Positions 42,591 through 51,129 of a DNA stretch of 64,000 nucleotides are shown piece by piece; the first letter of the stretch is position 1; each line of letters begins with the position of its first letter. Position numbers and translations under genes: made by a program. The notes below the pieces were generated by a model. The model searched no databases. It worked only from the letters and a program-made list of their open reading frames with translations, and was not told the DNA's origin. The stretch is taken from contig OY970183.1 of assembly GCA_963708155.1 (NCBI GenBank), positions 868,001 to 932,000 of the forward strand. The letters run 5' to 3'. This stretch comes from Methylovirgula sp963708155. GTDB lineage: Bacteria; Pseudomonadota; Alphaproteobacteria; Rhizobiales; Beijerinckiaceae.

Positions 42591-42909
42591 TTGGAGCCCT
42601 CAGCCTTCCCTTGTCGGTCGGCGCGCAGCGCAGGCACCTTTCAAGCCGCCCGCGAAGCAGCGGTCTGAAAAAATGACCCGACCGAACCACTTTCTTAAAG
42701 TTAACGGGCATTGGTTAACAAAATCATTCCAGACGCCGCCCCACCCGCTCCGAATCAGGCACGACAGAAAATATACTCGATCGTCCGCCAACCGCCAGCG
42801 TTGCCGCCCCGAAGTAAGAAAGCAGCAACTTTAATGGGTCACATTCACCATCGTCTCGAAGAAAAATTGACTAAACACGGACCTGCCTGCGTTTCGGAGT
42901 CAGCAAGTT
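42591..42909. promoter_or_regulatory. ctrA-fliJ divergent promoter region with CtrA-like TTAA motifs
   Basis: Three TTAA motifs cluster at 42695-42698, 42701-42704 and 42715-42718; the last reads TTAACCAA on the minus strand, one base from the TTAACCAT half-site. The exact TTAA-N7-TTAA spacing of the Caulobacter consensus is not met. This 319-base divergent region holds no gene and must carry the promoters of ctrA and fliJ. Confidence 0.5.
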
Positions 42910-43311
42910 ATGAAGTCGCGGGATACCCTTATCCGCCTGAAACGCTTCCATGTTGAGGAACGCCGCCGCCGGCTGGCGCAAATCGAGGCCATGATCGGCG
43001 AATTCGCCCGCATGGCCGCCGATCTCGACCGCGAAATCGCGCTGGAAGAACAAAGGGCCGGCATTTCCGACACGTCCCATTTCGCCTATCCGACCTATGC
43101 CCGTGCGGCGCGGACGCGGCGCGACAATCTGCTGCGTTCCAGCGGCGAATTGCGCGATCAGCTCGAAGAGGCCAAGACCCTCTTCGACGAAGCCGTCGCC
43201 GATTTGAGCAAGATGACCAGCCTCGAAGGGCGGGAAAAGGCCATCGAGCGCAGTCACGAGACGGAGCTCGGCGCGATGGGCGATTTTGACCTGCGCGCCG
43301 CGCGCGCTTAA
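42910..43311 (+). CDS. fliJ: FliJ-like flagellar export chaperone
   Basis: 133 residues, highly charged and helical throughout, a long coiled-coil hairpin of FliJ size. The N-terminus Lys-Ser-Arg-Asp-Thr-Leu-Ile-Arg-Leu-Lys-Arg-Phe-x-Val-Glu-Glu-Arg-Arg-Arg resembles FliJ of Rhizobiales. It is divergent from ctrA; a flagellar gene beside ctrA is common in this group. FliJ feeds the type III export ATPase FliI, which is not in this window. Confidence 0.72.
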   Translation: MKSRDTLIRLKRFHVEERRRRLAQIEAMIGEFARMAADLDREIALEEQRAGISDTSHFAYPTYARAARTRRDNLLRSSGELRDQLEEAKTLFDEAVADLSKMTSLEGREKAIERSHETELGAMGDFDLRAARA

Positions 43312-43506
43312 ATCTCCCCGTAGACCATTCGCCGATCCGGTACAGGCCGCGGAAGCGCCAAGGCCCCGGTATTTGCCGTCAAATCGCCGTTTCTGCGGTG
43401 AATTAAGCGCTTGCTTTGGGCGGCGCTTTCGGGTCTGCACCGGCGGCAGCGAGGCGACATCGCCGCCACCGGTCGATCGGCGGCGCGGCGGCATCGCGGG
43501 AGTAAC

Positions 43507-44580
43507 ATGAAGCGGCTTATGGAATTCATCTGGCCGGCGCTCGGCCTGATTGCCTTGGCCGTCTCGGTGTGGCTTCTACATCAGCAGCTTAGCGGGCAAG
43601 CCGTCGGCCCGAAGGTACTCGCTGATCTCCGGACGATTCCGCCGCAGCAATACTGCCTCGCGATACTTGCAACGCTCGTCGCCTATGCCGCGCTCGCCTG
43701 GTATGACCAGATCGCCCTGCTCCATCTTGGCGTGAAGCATATTTCCTGGCTTTTCATCGGCCTGTGCTCGTTCACGACCTATGCGCTCGCCCATAATGTC
43801 GGCGCCTCGGTCTTTTCGGGCGCCATGGTGCGCTATCGCGCCTATTCGACCAAGGGACTTTCGGCGGCGCAGGTCGCCCTTCTCGTCGGCATCTGTTCGC
43901 TGACTTTCAGCCTCGGCGTCCTCCTGCTCGGCGGGATCGTGCTGGTTGCGGACCCCGCGCTATTGCGCCGACTTGGCCGATTCCTGCCGCACGTCTTCAC
44001 CGACCCGGCAACGGCACGCGTGATCGGATTCATCTGCCTGGGGCTCGTTGCCGCCTATGTCTCCGGGTCGGCGCTGCGGCTCAAACCCCTGACGATCGGC
44101 CGATTGCGAATCGAATATCCGCATCTCGGCATTGCCTTGCGCCAGCTTCTCGCCTCGTCGACCGAACTGCTTGGCTGCGCCGGCATCATCTATTTCGCCC
44201 TGCCGCAACAGGACAATCCCGGCTATCTCGCCATCCTTGGGATCTTCATCGCCTCGTTTTCCGTCGCGCTGGCGTCGGAATCGCCGGGCGGACTTGGCGT
44301 CTTCGAGCTTCTGTTCATCAAGGCGATGCCGGCGGTGCCGCACGACAAGGTGCTCACCGCCCTTCTTGTCTTCCGGCTGCTTTACCTGGTTCTGCCCCTG
44401 GTCTTCGCGACCTTCGTGGTCATTTTCTTTGAGCGCACGCGGCTCGAACAGGCCCTGCACGCCCACCCGGCCGCTGGCCATCCCGAGCCGGGAGCGGAAA
44501 TCGAGCACAGGGAAACGGGGCACAGAAAAGAAAACGCGCCCAAGGTCGCGGAATTACCGGCGAGCCCGGCCAACTCCTGA
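43507..44580 (+). CDS. UPF0104/lysylphosphatidylglycerol synthase-type membrane protein
   Basis: 357 residues with about eight membrane helices, Leu/Ala-rich, and the family Glu-Ser-Pro-Gly-Gly-Leu-Gly-Val-Phe-Glu motif (about 260-270). This is the flippase-like half of MprF without the C-terminal aminoacyl-transferase domain, so it may move a lipid but should not aminoacylate it. The tail (about 330-357) is hydrophilic. The ATG at 43507 follows GGGAG; an upstream start at 43411 adds unsupported residues. It lies between fliJ and sciP. Confidence 0.83.
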   Translation: MKRLMEFIWPALGLIALAVSVWLLHQQLSGQAVGPKVLADLRTIPPQQYCLAILATLVAYAALAWYDQIALLHLGVKHISWLFIGLCSFTTYALAHNVGASVFSGAMVRYRAYSTKGLSAAQVALLVGICSLTFSLGVLLLGGIVLVADPALLRRLGRFLPHVFTDPATARVIGFICLGLVAAYVSGSALRLKPLTIGRLRIEYPHLGIALRQLLASSTELLGCAGIIYFALPQQDNPGYLAILGIFIASFSVALASESPGGLGVFELLFIKAMPAVPHDKVLTALLVFRLLYLVLPLVFATFVVIFFERTRLEQALHAHPAAGHPEPGAEIEHRETGHRKENAPKVAELPASPANS

Positions 44581-44585
44581 GCGCG

Positions 44586-44604
44586 GCGCCGGGCAACCCG
44601 GCGC
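44586..44604. terminator. GC hairpin between convergent UPF0104 and sciP genes
   Basis: GCGCCGGG-CAA-CCCGGCGC, a perfect 8-bp stem with a 3-base loop, filling the 29-base gap between the two stop codons. No T-run; it probably acts as a shared end hairpin. Confidence 0.5.
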
Positions 44605-44609
44605 GGCGA

Positions 44610-44885
44610 TTACATGCGATATTGCTGGATTCGGGTGGTGCGCAGCCCCGCAAGGCCATATTGGTCGATCGACATTTGCCAGGACAGAAATTCGTCGACC
44701 GTCAAGGTATAGCGGTTGCACGCCTCTTCGAGCGAAATGAGGCCGCCGCGCACGGCGGCAACCACTTCAGCCTTGCGCCGGATAACCCAGCGCTTGGTCG
44801 TGACCGGCGGAAGATCTGCCACAGTAAGGGGGCTCCCGTCTGGCCCGATGACATATTTGACCCTCGGGCGGCTCAACTCGACCAT
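44610..44885 (-). CDS. sciP: CtrA inhibitor SciP (DUF1153)
   Basis: 91 residues spanning the DUF1153 helix-turn-helix: Tyr-Val-Ile-Gly-Pro-Asp-Gly-Ser-Pro-Leu-Thr, Thr-Lys-Arg-Trp-Val-Ile-Arg-Arg-Lys-Ala-Glu-Val-Val-Ala-Ala-Val and Leu-Arg-Thr-Thr-Arg-Ile-Gln-Gln-Tyr. In Caulobacter SciP binds CtrA at its promoters and blocks recruitment of RNA polymerase. It lies 2 kb from ctrA here, so regulator and inhibitor are near neighbours. Confidence 0.93.
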   Translation of the reverse strand: MVELSRPRVKYVIGPDGSPLTVADLPPVTTKRWVIRRKAEVVAAVRGGLISLEEACNRYTLTVDEFLSWQMSIDQYGLAGLRTTRIQQYRM

Positions 44886-45289
44886 ATTGAAAACTCACGC
44901 ACTGACTGAACGTTACTGAACAAGGATAGGAAATCGAACTTAAGATTCGGCTAAGCGCCATCCTTATGTTTAGCCAAATGACGGGCTTATAAATTAGTAT
45001 AATCTCTATGAATGCGGTTACGACCTTAGGCTAACCTGTGTCTTCTTGAGACGAATTCTTTCCGAACTCTTAATTGACGCCCTATTTGACCCCGGCCGCG
45101 GTCAAGGCAGACGCGCGCCCCAAACTTGCGTTGCAAAGCCGCGGGCGGGATGGTTTAGATGCGGAACGCCGCCAATGTCCTATTTGGGACAAAACAATAG
45201 AGTGCCGACACCGCAGCCGGTGCTTATATACGGACAATCCGGGCGGCCATGGCCGCCCAAGCTCTGCTGAACCCATCGGTCGCCGCTCA
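44886..45289. other. intergenic region between divergent sciP and mnmA
   Basis: A 404-base gap with no supported gene, AT-rich on the sciP side (several TTAA/TATAAT-like words near 44940-45010, suited to the sciP promoter). Two inverted repeats are visible: GGCTAA/TTAGCC (44949-44954 with 44970-44975) and the palindrome at 45241-45258. An upstream frame in phase with mnmA exists but looks non-coding. Confidence 0.4.
45241..45258. repeat. 18-base perfect palindrome upstream of mnmA
   Basis: GGGCGGCCATGGCCGCCC, ending 31 bases before the mnmA ATG. In RNA it would form a very stable hairpin in the leader. No T-run; it could be an mRNA-stability element or operator. Confidence 0.45.
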
Positions 45290-46501
45290 ATGAGCCTAGA
45301 GAATCGAAATAGCCTCGATTTGCCCAAGGCACCCGCCGACACGCGGGTGGTCGTGGCGATGTCGGGCGGCGTCGATTCCTCCGTCGTCGCGGCGTTGCTC
45401 AAGGAGCAGGGCTACGATGTCGTCGGCGTTACCTTACAGCTCTACGATCACGGCGCCGCCGAGCATCGCAAGGGCGCCTGCTGCGCCGGTCAGGACATTT
45501 ATGACGCCCGCCAGGTGGCCGCCCGGCTCGATATTCCCCACTACGTGCTCGACTATGAGCAGCGGTTCCGGGAAAAGGTGATCGACCGCTTCGCCCAAAG
45601 CTACGCCGAGGGCGAGACGCCGGTCCCCTGCATCGCCTGCAACAGCGACATCAAATTCGCCGATTTTCTCGACACGGCGAAGGATCTCGGGGCCGATGTT
45701 CTCGCGACGGGTCACTATATCGCCTCACGGCCGGACGGCGCGGGCGGCAGGGCGCTTTTCCGTGCGGCGGACACGAACCGCGACCAGAGCTATTTCCTGT
45801 TTGCGACGACGCGCGAACAGCTCGAACGCCTGCGCTTCCCGCTTGGCGAGATGCAGAAATCGGAAGTCCGCGCCATCGCCCGCCGGCATGGGTTGCTTGT
45901 CGCCGACAAGCCCGACAGCCAGGACATTTGTTTCGTACATTCCGGTAAATACAGCAACTTCATCGAACAGATGCGGCCTGACGCGGCGCGGCCGGGCGAG
46001 ATCGTGCACGTCGACGGGCGGGTGCTCGGGCACCATGCCGGAATCATCAATTACACCATCGGCCAGCGCCGCGGCCTCGGCATCAGCTACAATGAGGCGG
46101 GAAGCGCCCAGCCGCTCTATGTGGTGCGGATCGACGCTGCCCATGCGCAGGTGATCGTCGGGCCGCGCGAGGCACTGGCGACACGGCGCGTGCAATTGCG
46201 CGAGGTCAACTGGATCGGCGATGGCGCTTTGACCGATATTGGCCATGCCAGCCGGGATGTTTTCGTACGCGTGCGTTCAACCAAGCCGCCGGTCGCGGCC
46301 TTCCTCAATGTCGAAGATGGCGAGACGAGCGTTGCTTTCGCCAGCAGCGAGGACGGCGTCTCTCCCGGGCAGGCTTGCGTGTTGTATGACAGCGACCGAT
46401 CCGATGCGCGCGTCCTCGGTGGTGGTTTTATTTGCGCGACTCAATCCGCGACCGACACGCGGAATTTGCGCGGCGCGACGCTCGCTGCTGCTGGCGGATG
46501 A
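45290..46501 (+). CDS. mnmA: tRNA-specific 2-thiouridylase MnmA
   Basis: 403 residues. The PP-loop Ala-Met-Ser-Gly-Gly-Val-Asp-Ser-Ser binds ATP; catalytic cysteines lie in Pro-Cys-Ile-Ala-Cys117-Asn-Ser-Asp-Ile-Lys-Phe and in Ser-Gln-Asp-Ile-Cys-Phe-Val. It thiolates U34 of tRNA Lys, Glu and Gln. The start is the ATG at 45290 because homologues begin close to the PP-loop; the upstream extension is not conserved-looking. The stop overlaps the ATG of the next gene (ATGA). Confidence 0.95.
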   Translation: MSLENRNSLDLPKAPADTRVVVAMSGGVDSSVVAALLKEQGYDVVGVTLQLYDHGAAEHRKGACCAGQDIYDARQVAARLDIPHYVLDYEQRFREKVIDRFAQSYAEGETPVPCIACNSDIKFADFLDTAKDLGADVLATGHYIASRPDGAGGRALFRAADTNRDQSYFLFATTREQLERLRFPLGEMQKSEVRAIARRHGLLVADKPDSQDICFVHSGKYSNFIEQMRPDAARPGEIVHVDGRVLGHHAGIINYTIGQRRGLGISYNEAGSAQPLYVVRIDAAHAQVIVGPREALATRRVQLREVNWIGDGALTDIGHASRDVFVRVRSTKPPVAAFLNVEDGETSVAFASSEDGVSPGQACVLYDSDRSDARVLGGGFICATQSATDTRNLRGATLAAAGG

Positions 46502-47232
46502 TGAGCGAGCGCGGGGGAAGTCACCACTTGTCCGAGCGCAGGGCGTCCGTATTCCCCGGGCGGCGCAAGGCTGCGGTGCAGCATCTCAAGCGCGCCACGG
46601 CGCTCGACAACTCCGCCGTCGCCCAGGCCTATGCGCGATGGGCGCCGGTTTACGATCTCGCCTTTTCCGAGACCATGCGACCCGGCCGCAAAGTCGTGGC
46701 CGCTGTCGCCAGCCGGCATAAGGGCGCGCTGGTCCTCGACGTGGGCGTCGGAACCGGTCTCGAATTGCCCATGTTCGACCCGTCGTGCCGGGTCGTCGGC
46801 ATCGACCTTTCCGAGCCGATGTTGCGGCGCGCGGCGCGGCGCACCGCGACCGGCGGGCTCCACCACGTTGCCGGCCTGTCGGCGATGGATGCCTGCAATC
46901 TCGCCTTCGCCGATGCGACCTTCGATGTCATCGTTGCACCTTATGTGCTGACCGTGCTGCCACGGCCTGAAGCGAGTCTCGACGAATGGGTGCGCGTGCT
47001 GAAGCCGGGCGGCGAGATCGTTCTCGTCAATCACATCGGCGCAACGAGCGGCCCGCTCGCCTGGGTGGAAGCCAAACTCGCCGAACGCAGCACCGCGCTG
47101 GGCTGGCGGCCGGAATTTCCCTGGCGCATCCTGGCGGATTGGCTCGCCGGGCATCCCGAGCTGAGCCTCCTCGAGCGTCGCACACTGCCGCCATTCGGCA
47201 TTTTCACTTTGGTGCGCATCACCAAACGTTGA
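46498..47232 (+). CDS. pmtA: PmtA-like phospholipid N-methyltransferase
   Basis: 244 residues. SAM motif I is Val-Leu-Asp-Val-Gly-Val-Gly-Thr-Gly-Leu-Glu-Leu, with Tyr-Ala-Arg-Trp-Ala-Pro-Val-Tyr-Asp near the N-terminus and Leu-Val-Asn-His-Ile and Leu-Gly-Trp-Arg-Pro-Glu-Phe-Pro-Trp later. These segments match the Sinorhizobium/Rhodobacter PmtA group that converts phosphatidylethanolamine to phosphatidylcholine. It is translationally coupled to mnmA (ATG 46498 within the mnmA stop), with no obvious functional link. Other small-molecule methyltransferases share the fold, so the substrate is inferred. Confidence 0.78.
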   Translation: MMSERGGSHHLSERRASVFPGRRKAAVQHLKRATALDNSAVAQAYARWAPVYDLAFSETMRPGRKVVAAVASRHKGALVLDVGVGTGLELPMFDPSCRVVGIDLSEPMLRRAARRTATGGLHHVAGLSAMDACNLAFADATFDVIVAPYVLTVLPRPEASLDEWVRVLKPGGEIVLVNHIGATSGPLAWVEAKLAERSTALGWRPEFPWRILADWLAGHPELSLLERRTLPPFGIFTLVRITKR

Positions 47233-47365
47233 ATGCGTTGCGCCGCGCCGCGCGCGCTTTTTCCATGAGACATGCTGCGAATAGTTGAGAAGTGTCGCGA
47301 AAGACGCCTACTCTCGAAACGAAAGCATGACGTCCCAGAAAGAAAAATAGTTCCGGGAGGGAAAA

Positions 47366-48988
47366 GTGTTTCATCAACTGCTCGCCCCTGTTGCGGGCAA
47401 TCTTGGCTTGTCTTTCGCAGCGGCCATCCAGCCCGTTTTGGCGGTTCTTCTCCTCCTCGGCGTCTTGCGTCGGCCGGCATGGCAAGCGGCCCTGGCTGGT
47501 CTTGCCATCGGTCTGATTATCGCGATCGCGATCTGGAAGATGCCAGTGGGCCTTGCCCTCAATTCGGTCGCCGCCGGCGCCGTCTTCGCGCTGTGGCCGG
47601 TCATGTGGATCGTGCTCAATGCGCTGCTGCTCTACAACATCGCGGTTGAGTCCGGCCGTTTCGACGCCTTCCGCGCCTGGCTTATCAATCACGTCCCAAA
47701 CGATCGGCGCGTCGTGCTGGTCGTAATCGGGTTCTGCTTCGGCGCTTTGCTCGAAGGCATTTCCGGTTTCGGCACGCCGGTGGCGATTACGAGCTCGCTG
47801 CTCATCCTCGTCGGTTTTCCGGCGCTGGAGGCGCTTGTCTTCGTCTTGATCTTCAATACCGCGCCGGTTGCCTTCGGCGCGCTCGGCGTGCCGATCACCG
47901 TGCTTGGTGCCGTCACGGGCCTGCCCGCCCATACGCTCGGCGCAATGGTCGGACGCCAATTGCCGGTGATCGCGTTGCTGCTGCCCTTCTACGTCATTAC
48001 GCTCTACGGCGGCCGGCGCTCGTTGAAAGCACTGTGGCCGTTGCTCCTCGTCGCGGGTTTGAGCTTTGCCGCTTCGCAATTCATCTCGTCCAACTACCTC
48101 GATTACGCCCTGACGGACGTTTTCTCAGCGCTCGGTTCGCTTGCCTGTACCCTGCTCTTCCTGCAGGTCTGGCACCCCGAAAGAGATCCGGAATTCGCGA
48201 TTTCGGACGCCGGCGAGAAAGACGCGACTACGGCGAAACCCGTCGCCCCCTGGCAGGGCTGGATTCCGTGGATCATCGTGTCGGTCGTGGTGATCGTTTG
48301 GACGCATTACGCCGTCGCGACGGTTGGCGCGCAGGCGATCCACTGGCCCGGCCTCGACAAGGCGATCGCAATCACACTCTACAACAACAAGCCCTATGCG
48401 GCGGTCTGGGCCTTCCAGCCGCTCGCGACCGGCACGGCAATTCTCTTCGCGGCGGTCATTACGGCTCTCGTCATCGGCCTGCCGGTGCGCGATTTCTTCG
48501 CCTGCATCGGCCATACCGTCCGCCAGGCATGGATCGCGGTTGTTACCGTGATGCTCATCCTAGGCCTTGCCTATCTGATGAATTATTCCGGCATGGCCTA
48601 CACGCTCGGCAAAGCGGTGGCCTCGACCGGCGGGTTCTTCGTGTTGCTCTCGCCCTTCCTCGGCTGGGTCGCGGTGTTGCTCTCTGGCAGCGACACGTCA
48701 GGCAACGCGCTCTTCGGCAATCTTCAGGTCGTCGCGGCGCGTCAGCTCAACCTCAATCCGATCCTGTTCGCGGCGACGAATTCGTCCGGCGGCGTGATCG
48801 GCAAAATGGTCTCGCCGCAGAATATCGCTACCGGCGTCGCCGTCACCAAGCTGAAGGGGCAAGAGGGCGTCGTCTTTGCGCGCACCTTCTGGCACAGCAT
48901 CGCCTTAACGATCGTGCTCGGCCTGCTGGTCGCGATCCAGCAATTCGTCATCCCGTGGATCATCCCCGTAACTGGCGCCGGACATTAG
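47366..48988 (+). CDS. lctP: L-lactate permease
   Basis: 540 residues, about 13 membrane helices, of the LctP/LldP/GlcA family. Gly-Ile-Ser-Gly-Phe-Gly-Thr-Pro-Val-Ala, Phe-Asn-Thr-Ala-Pro-Val-Ala-Phe-Gly-Ala-Leu-Gly-Val-Pro-Ile and Ser-Gly-Ser-Asp-Thr-Ser-Gly-Asn-Ala-Leu-Phe-Gly are the family blocks. Starts at GTG 47366 with GGGAGGG 5-8 bases upstream. It imports lactate or glycolate with protons. No lactate dehydrogenase lies beside it. Confidence 0.92.
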   Translation: MFHQLLAPVAGNLGLSFAAAIQPVLAVLLLLGVLRRPAWQAALAGLAIGLIIAIAIWKMPVGLALNSVAAGAVFALWPVMWIVLNALLLYNIAVESGRFDAFRAWLINHVPNDRRVVLVVIGFCFGALLEGISGFGTPVAITSSLLILVGFPALEALVFVLIFNTAPVAFGALGVPITVLGAVTGLPAHTLGAMVGRQLPVIALLLPFYVITLYGGRRSLKALWPLLLVAGLSFAASQFISSNYLDYALTDVFSALGSLACTLLFLQVWHPERDPEFAISDAGEKDATTAKPVAPWQGWIPWIIVSVVVIVWTHYAVATVGAQAIHWPGLDKAIAITLYNNKPYAAVWAFQPLATGTAILFAAVITALVIGLPVRDFFACIGHTVRQAWIAVVTVMLILGLAYLMNYSGMAYTLGKAVASTGGFFVLLSPFLGWVAVLLSGSDTSGNALFGNLQVVAARQLNLNPILFAATNSSGGVIGKMVSPQNIATGVAVTKLKGQEGVVFARTFWHSIALTIVLGLLVAIQQFVIPWIIPVTGAGH

Positions 48989-49101
48989 GACACTCCCGCC
49001 GGCGCAGCTTGACTTTGGCGAGAGCGGCGGCCTATACCGCAGGCCGCCGCGGCGCCTCCCATTCCCTGGAGCCGCCGCGCGCAAATCGCCCAAACGGATG
49101 G

Positions 49102-49178
49102 GGCGGAGTAGCTCAGCCGGCTAGAGCAGAGGAATCATAATCCTTGTGTCGGGGGTTCGAGTCCCTCCTCCGCTACCA
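49102..49178 (+). tRNA. tRNA-Met (elongator, anticodon CAT), CCA encoded
   Basis: A complete cloverleaf: acceptor GGCGGAG with CTCCGCT (G-U at the first pair), D-arm AGCTCAGCCGGCTAGAGCA, anticodon stem GAGGA/TCCTT with loop ATCATAA, T-loop GGTTCGAGTC and genomic CCA at 49176-49178. The anticodon stem lacks the GGG/CCC of initiator tRNA, and the sequence resembles elongator Met rather than Ile(CAT). Confidence 0.93.
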
Positions 49179-49366
49179 AGCGAAATCAATGGCTTAGCTG
49201 GCATTTTCTTTGATTATCGTCGCGCAGCCCTACAAGCTATCCAATTGATTTTCCTGATTTCGCAAATTTGCGCGGCAATTCCACGCGACATGAAACGCGA
49301 CTTCAAACACCTTGTTCCGGGCAGCGTTGACACGACGGAGAGCCTGCCCCGAGAGGGAGAAAACTC

Positions 49367-49648
49367 ATGACATGGGTTTTATTGAAAAAGCGAGGCGGCG
49401 ACGATATCGCAGTGAATTTGAACCACGTCGTGAGCATTGAACCCATACAACGTGCTGGACAAGACCCCGCCGCCATCCTGACGACGGTTCAAGTGGATGA
49501 TAACGCGAAGCGGCAACGTATCGAACTTGAAACTTCGTTTCGCAAGCTCGTGAACCTCGTCGGCGCAACCGCAGTCGACCCCCCGCCACCTGATTACACA
49601 GCAGCCTTAGAAGCCGCCCAAAGACAGCCGCCGAAGCGGCTAAGATAG
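49367..49648 (+). CDS. small hypothetical protein downstream of tRNA-Met
   Basis: 93 residues with a clear ribosome site (GAGAGGGAGAA). It begins Thr-Trp-Val-Leu-Leu-Lys-Lys-Arg-Gly-Gly-Asp-Asp-Ile-Ala-Val-Asn-Leu, a beta-rich segment, then a Pro-rich loop and a basic helix. I do not recognise it. It ends six bases before the YedK-type gene and is probably co-transcribed. Codon use is less GC-biased than the core genes, fitting an accessory segment next to a tRNA gene. Confidence 0.6.
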   Translation: MTWVLLKKRGGDDIAVNLNHVVSIEPIQRAGQDPAAILTTVQVDDNAKRQRIELETSFRKLVNLVGATAVDPPPPDYTAALEAAQRQPPKRLR

Positions 49649-49654
49649 CCATTC

Positions 49655-50340
49655 ATGTGCGGACGATTCACGGCCGAATATTCATGGTCCGAGGTTCACG
49701 CCTTCCTTAACGTGATCGGCGCGCCCCGCAATTTGCGCCCGCGCTACAACGTGAGTCCCACAACCGACATAGACGTCGTGCGGCTCAATTCGGAAGGCCA
49801 ACGCGAGCTCGTGTCCATGCGCTGGGGCCTCATTCCTTCATGGTGGAAGAGGACGCTCCGGGAAGCTCCCGCAAGCTTTAACGCGCGGTCCGAAGAGATG
49901 GCGACCAAGCCCCTATTCCGTGACGCCTGGCGCAAGGGTCGGCGATGCCTCATCCCCGCGTCGGGCTTTTTTGAATGGACGGGACCGAAGACAAACCGCG
50001 TGCCGCACTATTTCGCCGCCGCGGACGGTGCGCCTTAATCGCCTTCGCGGGGATATGGGACCGTTGGCGCAACCCGGAGAGGGGCGAGGATATCCTATCG
50101 GCAACGATCCTGACGACGGATGTAAGCCTATGGATGAGGGCTTACCATGGTTGTATGCCCGTCACCCTGCGGCCGGAGCATTTCGAGCGATGGCTGGCGG
50201 GCGATATGGGGGCCGATGAATTAGGACCGGCAGCCGAGGAAACCTTGAGGGAGTGGCGGGTCTCGACCCGCGTCAACAAGTCAGGCGTTGACGAAGATGA
50301 TCCAACGATAATTGAGCCGATAGAAGCGAATTTGGTTTGA
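49655..50340 (+). CDS. YedK/HMCES-type SOS-response-associated protein (one frameshift)
   Basis: 228 residues after adding one base. The protein starts Met-Cys-Gly-Arg-Phe, where Cys2 crosslinks to abasic sites in single-stranded DNA. Tyr-Asn-Val-Ser-Pro-Thr, Met-Arg-Trp-Gly-Leu-Ile-Pro-Ser-Trp-Trp, Phe-Asn-Ala-Arg-Ser-Glu and Pro-Ala-Ser-Gly-Phe-Phe-Glu-Trp are all present. The frame breaks at 50035-50036 (TT, one too few), between Ala-Ala-Asp-Gly-Ala-Pro and Leu-Ile-Ala-Phe-Ala-Gly-Ile-Trp-Asp-Arg-Trp. In the usual His-x-Arg-Met-Pro motif the Arg is Cys (His-Gly-Cys-Met-Pro). Confidence 0.82.
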
Positions 50341-50574
50341 CCTTGCCACCAACAAGGGAACTCAACACGGGAACTTGCATCGCTGTATTTGTAAGCGCGC
50401 GGGGCCCCGCCCACGACACAGAAGACGGGGCCTGAACAGCGACGGGAAATCAAGCCGCCAATCCGGCGACTTGATTCGCACCCAAACGCCGCAATTGCTT
50501 CGCCGAGGAGATGGCGAAACGCGAAGCGGCCGGATCGCAAGAGACCCGTTAAAGGTCGGCCCTACTATGCTCCT

Positions 50575-50829
50575 TTAGCTCTCGGGCGTAACCTCAGAGG
50601 CTTTCATTTTTCCATCCTCTTCGCTGTATGTAATGCTCACCTTCTGGCCTTCCTTGAGCGCGGACGTGTCCACCGACGAAGGCAGTTCATAGGTATTGCC
50701 GTTGTCGAGCGTGAGGGTCATGTTCGACTTGTCTAAGCTCTTGATCACGCCGCTTGCGTCGGATGCAAATGCGAGTGACACGCTGGCAAGGAGAGCGGCG
50801 GAAGCTAAGGGGAGAAGAACCTTACGCAT
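50575..50829 (-). CDS. DUF1344 secreted protein
   Basis: 84 residues. A signal peptide (Arg-Lys-Val-Leu-Leu-Pro-Leu-Ala-Ser-Ala-Ala-Leu-Leu-Ala to Ala-Phe-Ala, about 1-22) is followed by a small beta domain: Gly-Val-Ile-Lys-Ser-Leu-Asp-x-Ser-x-Met-Thr-Leu-Thr-Leu-Asp-Asn-Gly and Leu-Lys-Glu-Gly-Gln-Lys-Val-Ser-Ile-Thr-Tyr. This is the DUF1344 pattern, a periplasmic OB-like fold of unknown role. The ATG at 50829 has GGAAAGGAA upstream. Confidence 0.8.
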   Translation of the reverse strand: MRKVLLPLASAALLASVSLAFASDASGVIKSLDKSNMTLTLDNGNTYELPSSVDTSALKEGQKVSITYSEEDGKMKASEVTPES

Positions 50830-51129
50830 GCGAATTTCCTTTCCTAGAAGTTCGCCTGTTGACCCAGGCAGCCGCAAAACCTTCATAGGGCCCTGGAAGT
50901 TCGCTGCTTACGAAAATGTAAAGTTCTATGTCGTGATGCGGGTCGCCACAAAAATGCAGCTTTCCTGTTGAACTCAACCACAGAAAGACGTCAGTTGGTT
51001 GGATGTTCATGTCACCGATGGCGAGACTTTTGAAATAGCCCATCTGCGGATGGCACGCGGAATCCCCTTCTCACCGCATCGATCACCAAAGCGCTGCGGG
51101 CGATTGATGTTGGCTGACCTGCACACTTT
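50830..51129. other. intergenic region
   Basis: No gene is firmly supported. A minus-strand frame from 51043 into the DUF1344 start (Ile-Gln-Pro-Thr-Asp-Val-Phe-Leu-Trp-Leu-Ser-Ser-Thr-Gly-Lys) looks faintly protein-like but overlaps the next gene's ribosome site and has no relatives I can recall. Confidence 0.3.

Noticed and set aside
44941..44980. CtrA full site in the sciP promoter
   Set aside because: Only single TTAA-like words and an inverted repeat of GGCTAA are present; spacing does not fit the consensus.
50822..51043. 73-codon minus-strand frame reading into the DUF1344 start
   Set aside because: Overlaps the ribosome site and start of the DUF1344 gene, and has no own ribosome site or known relatives.
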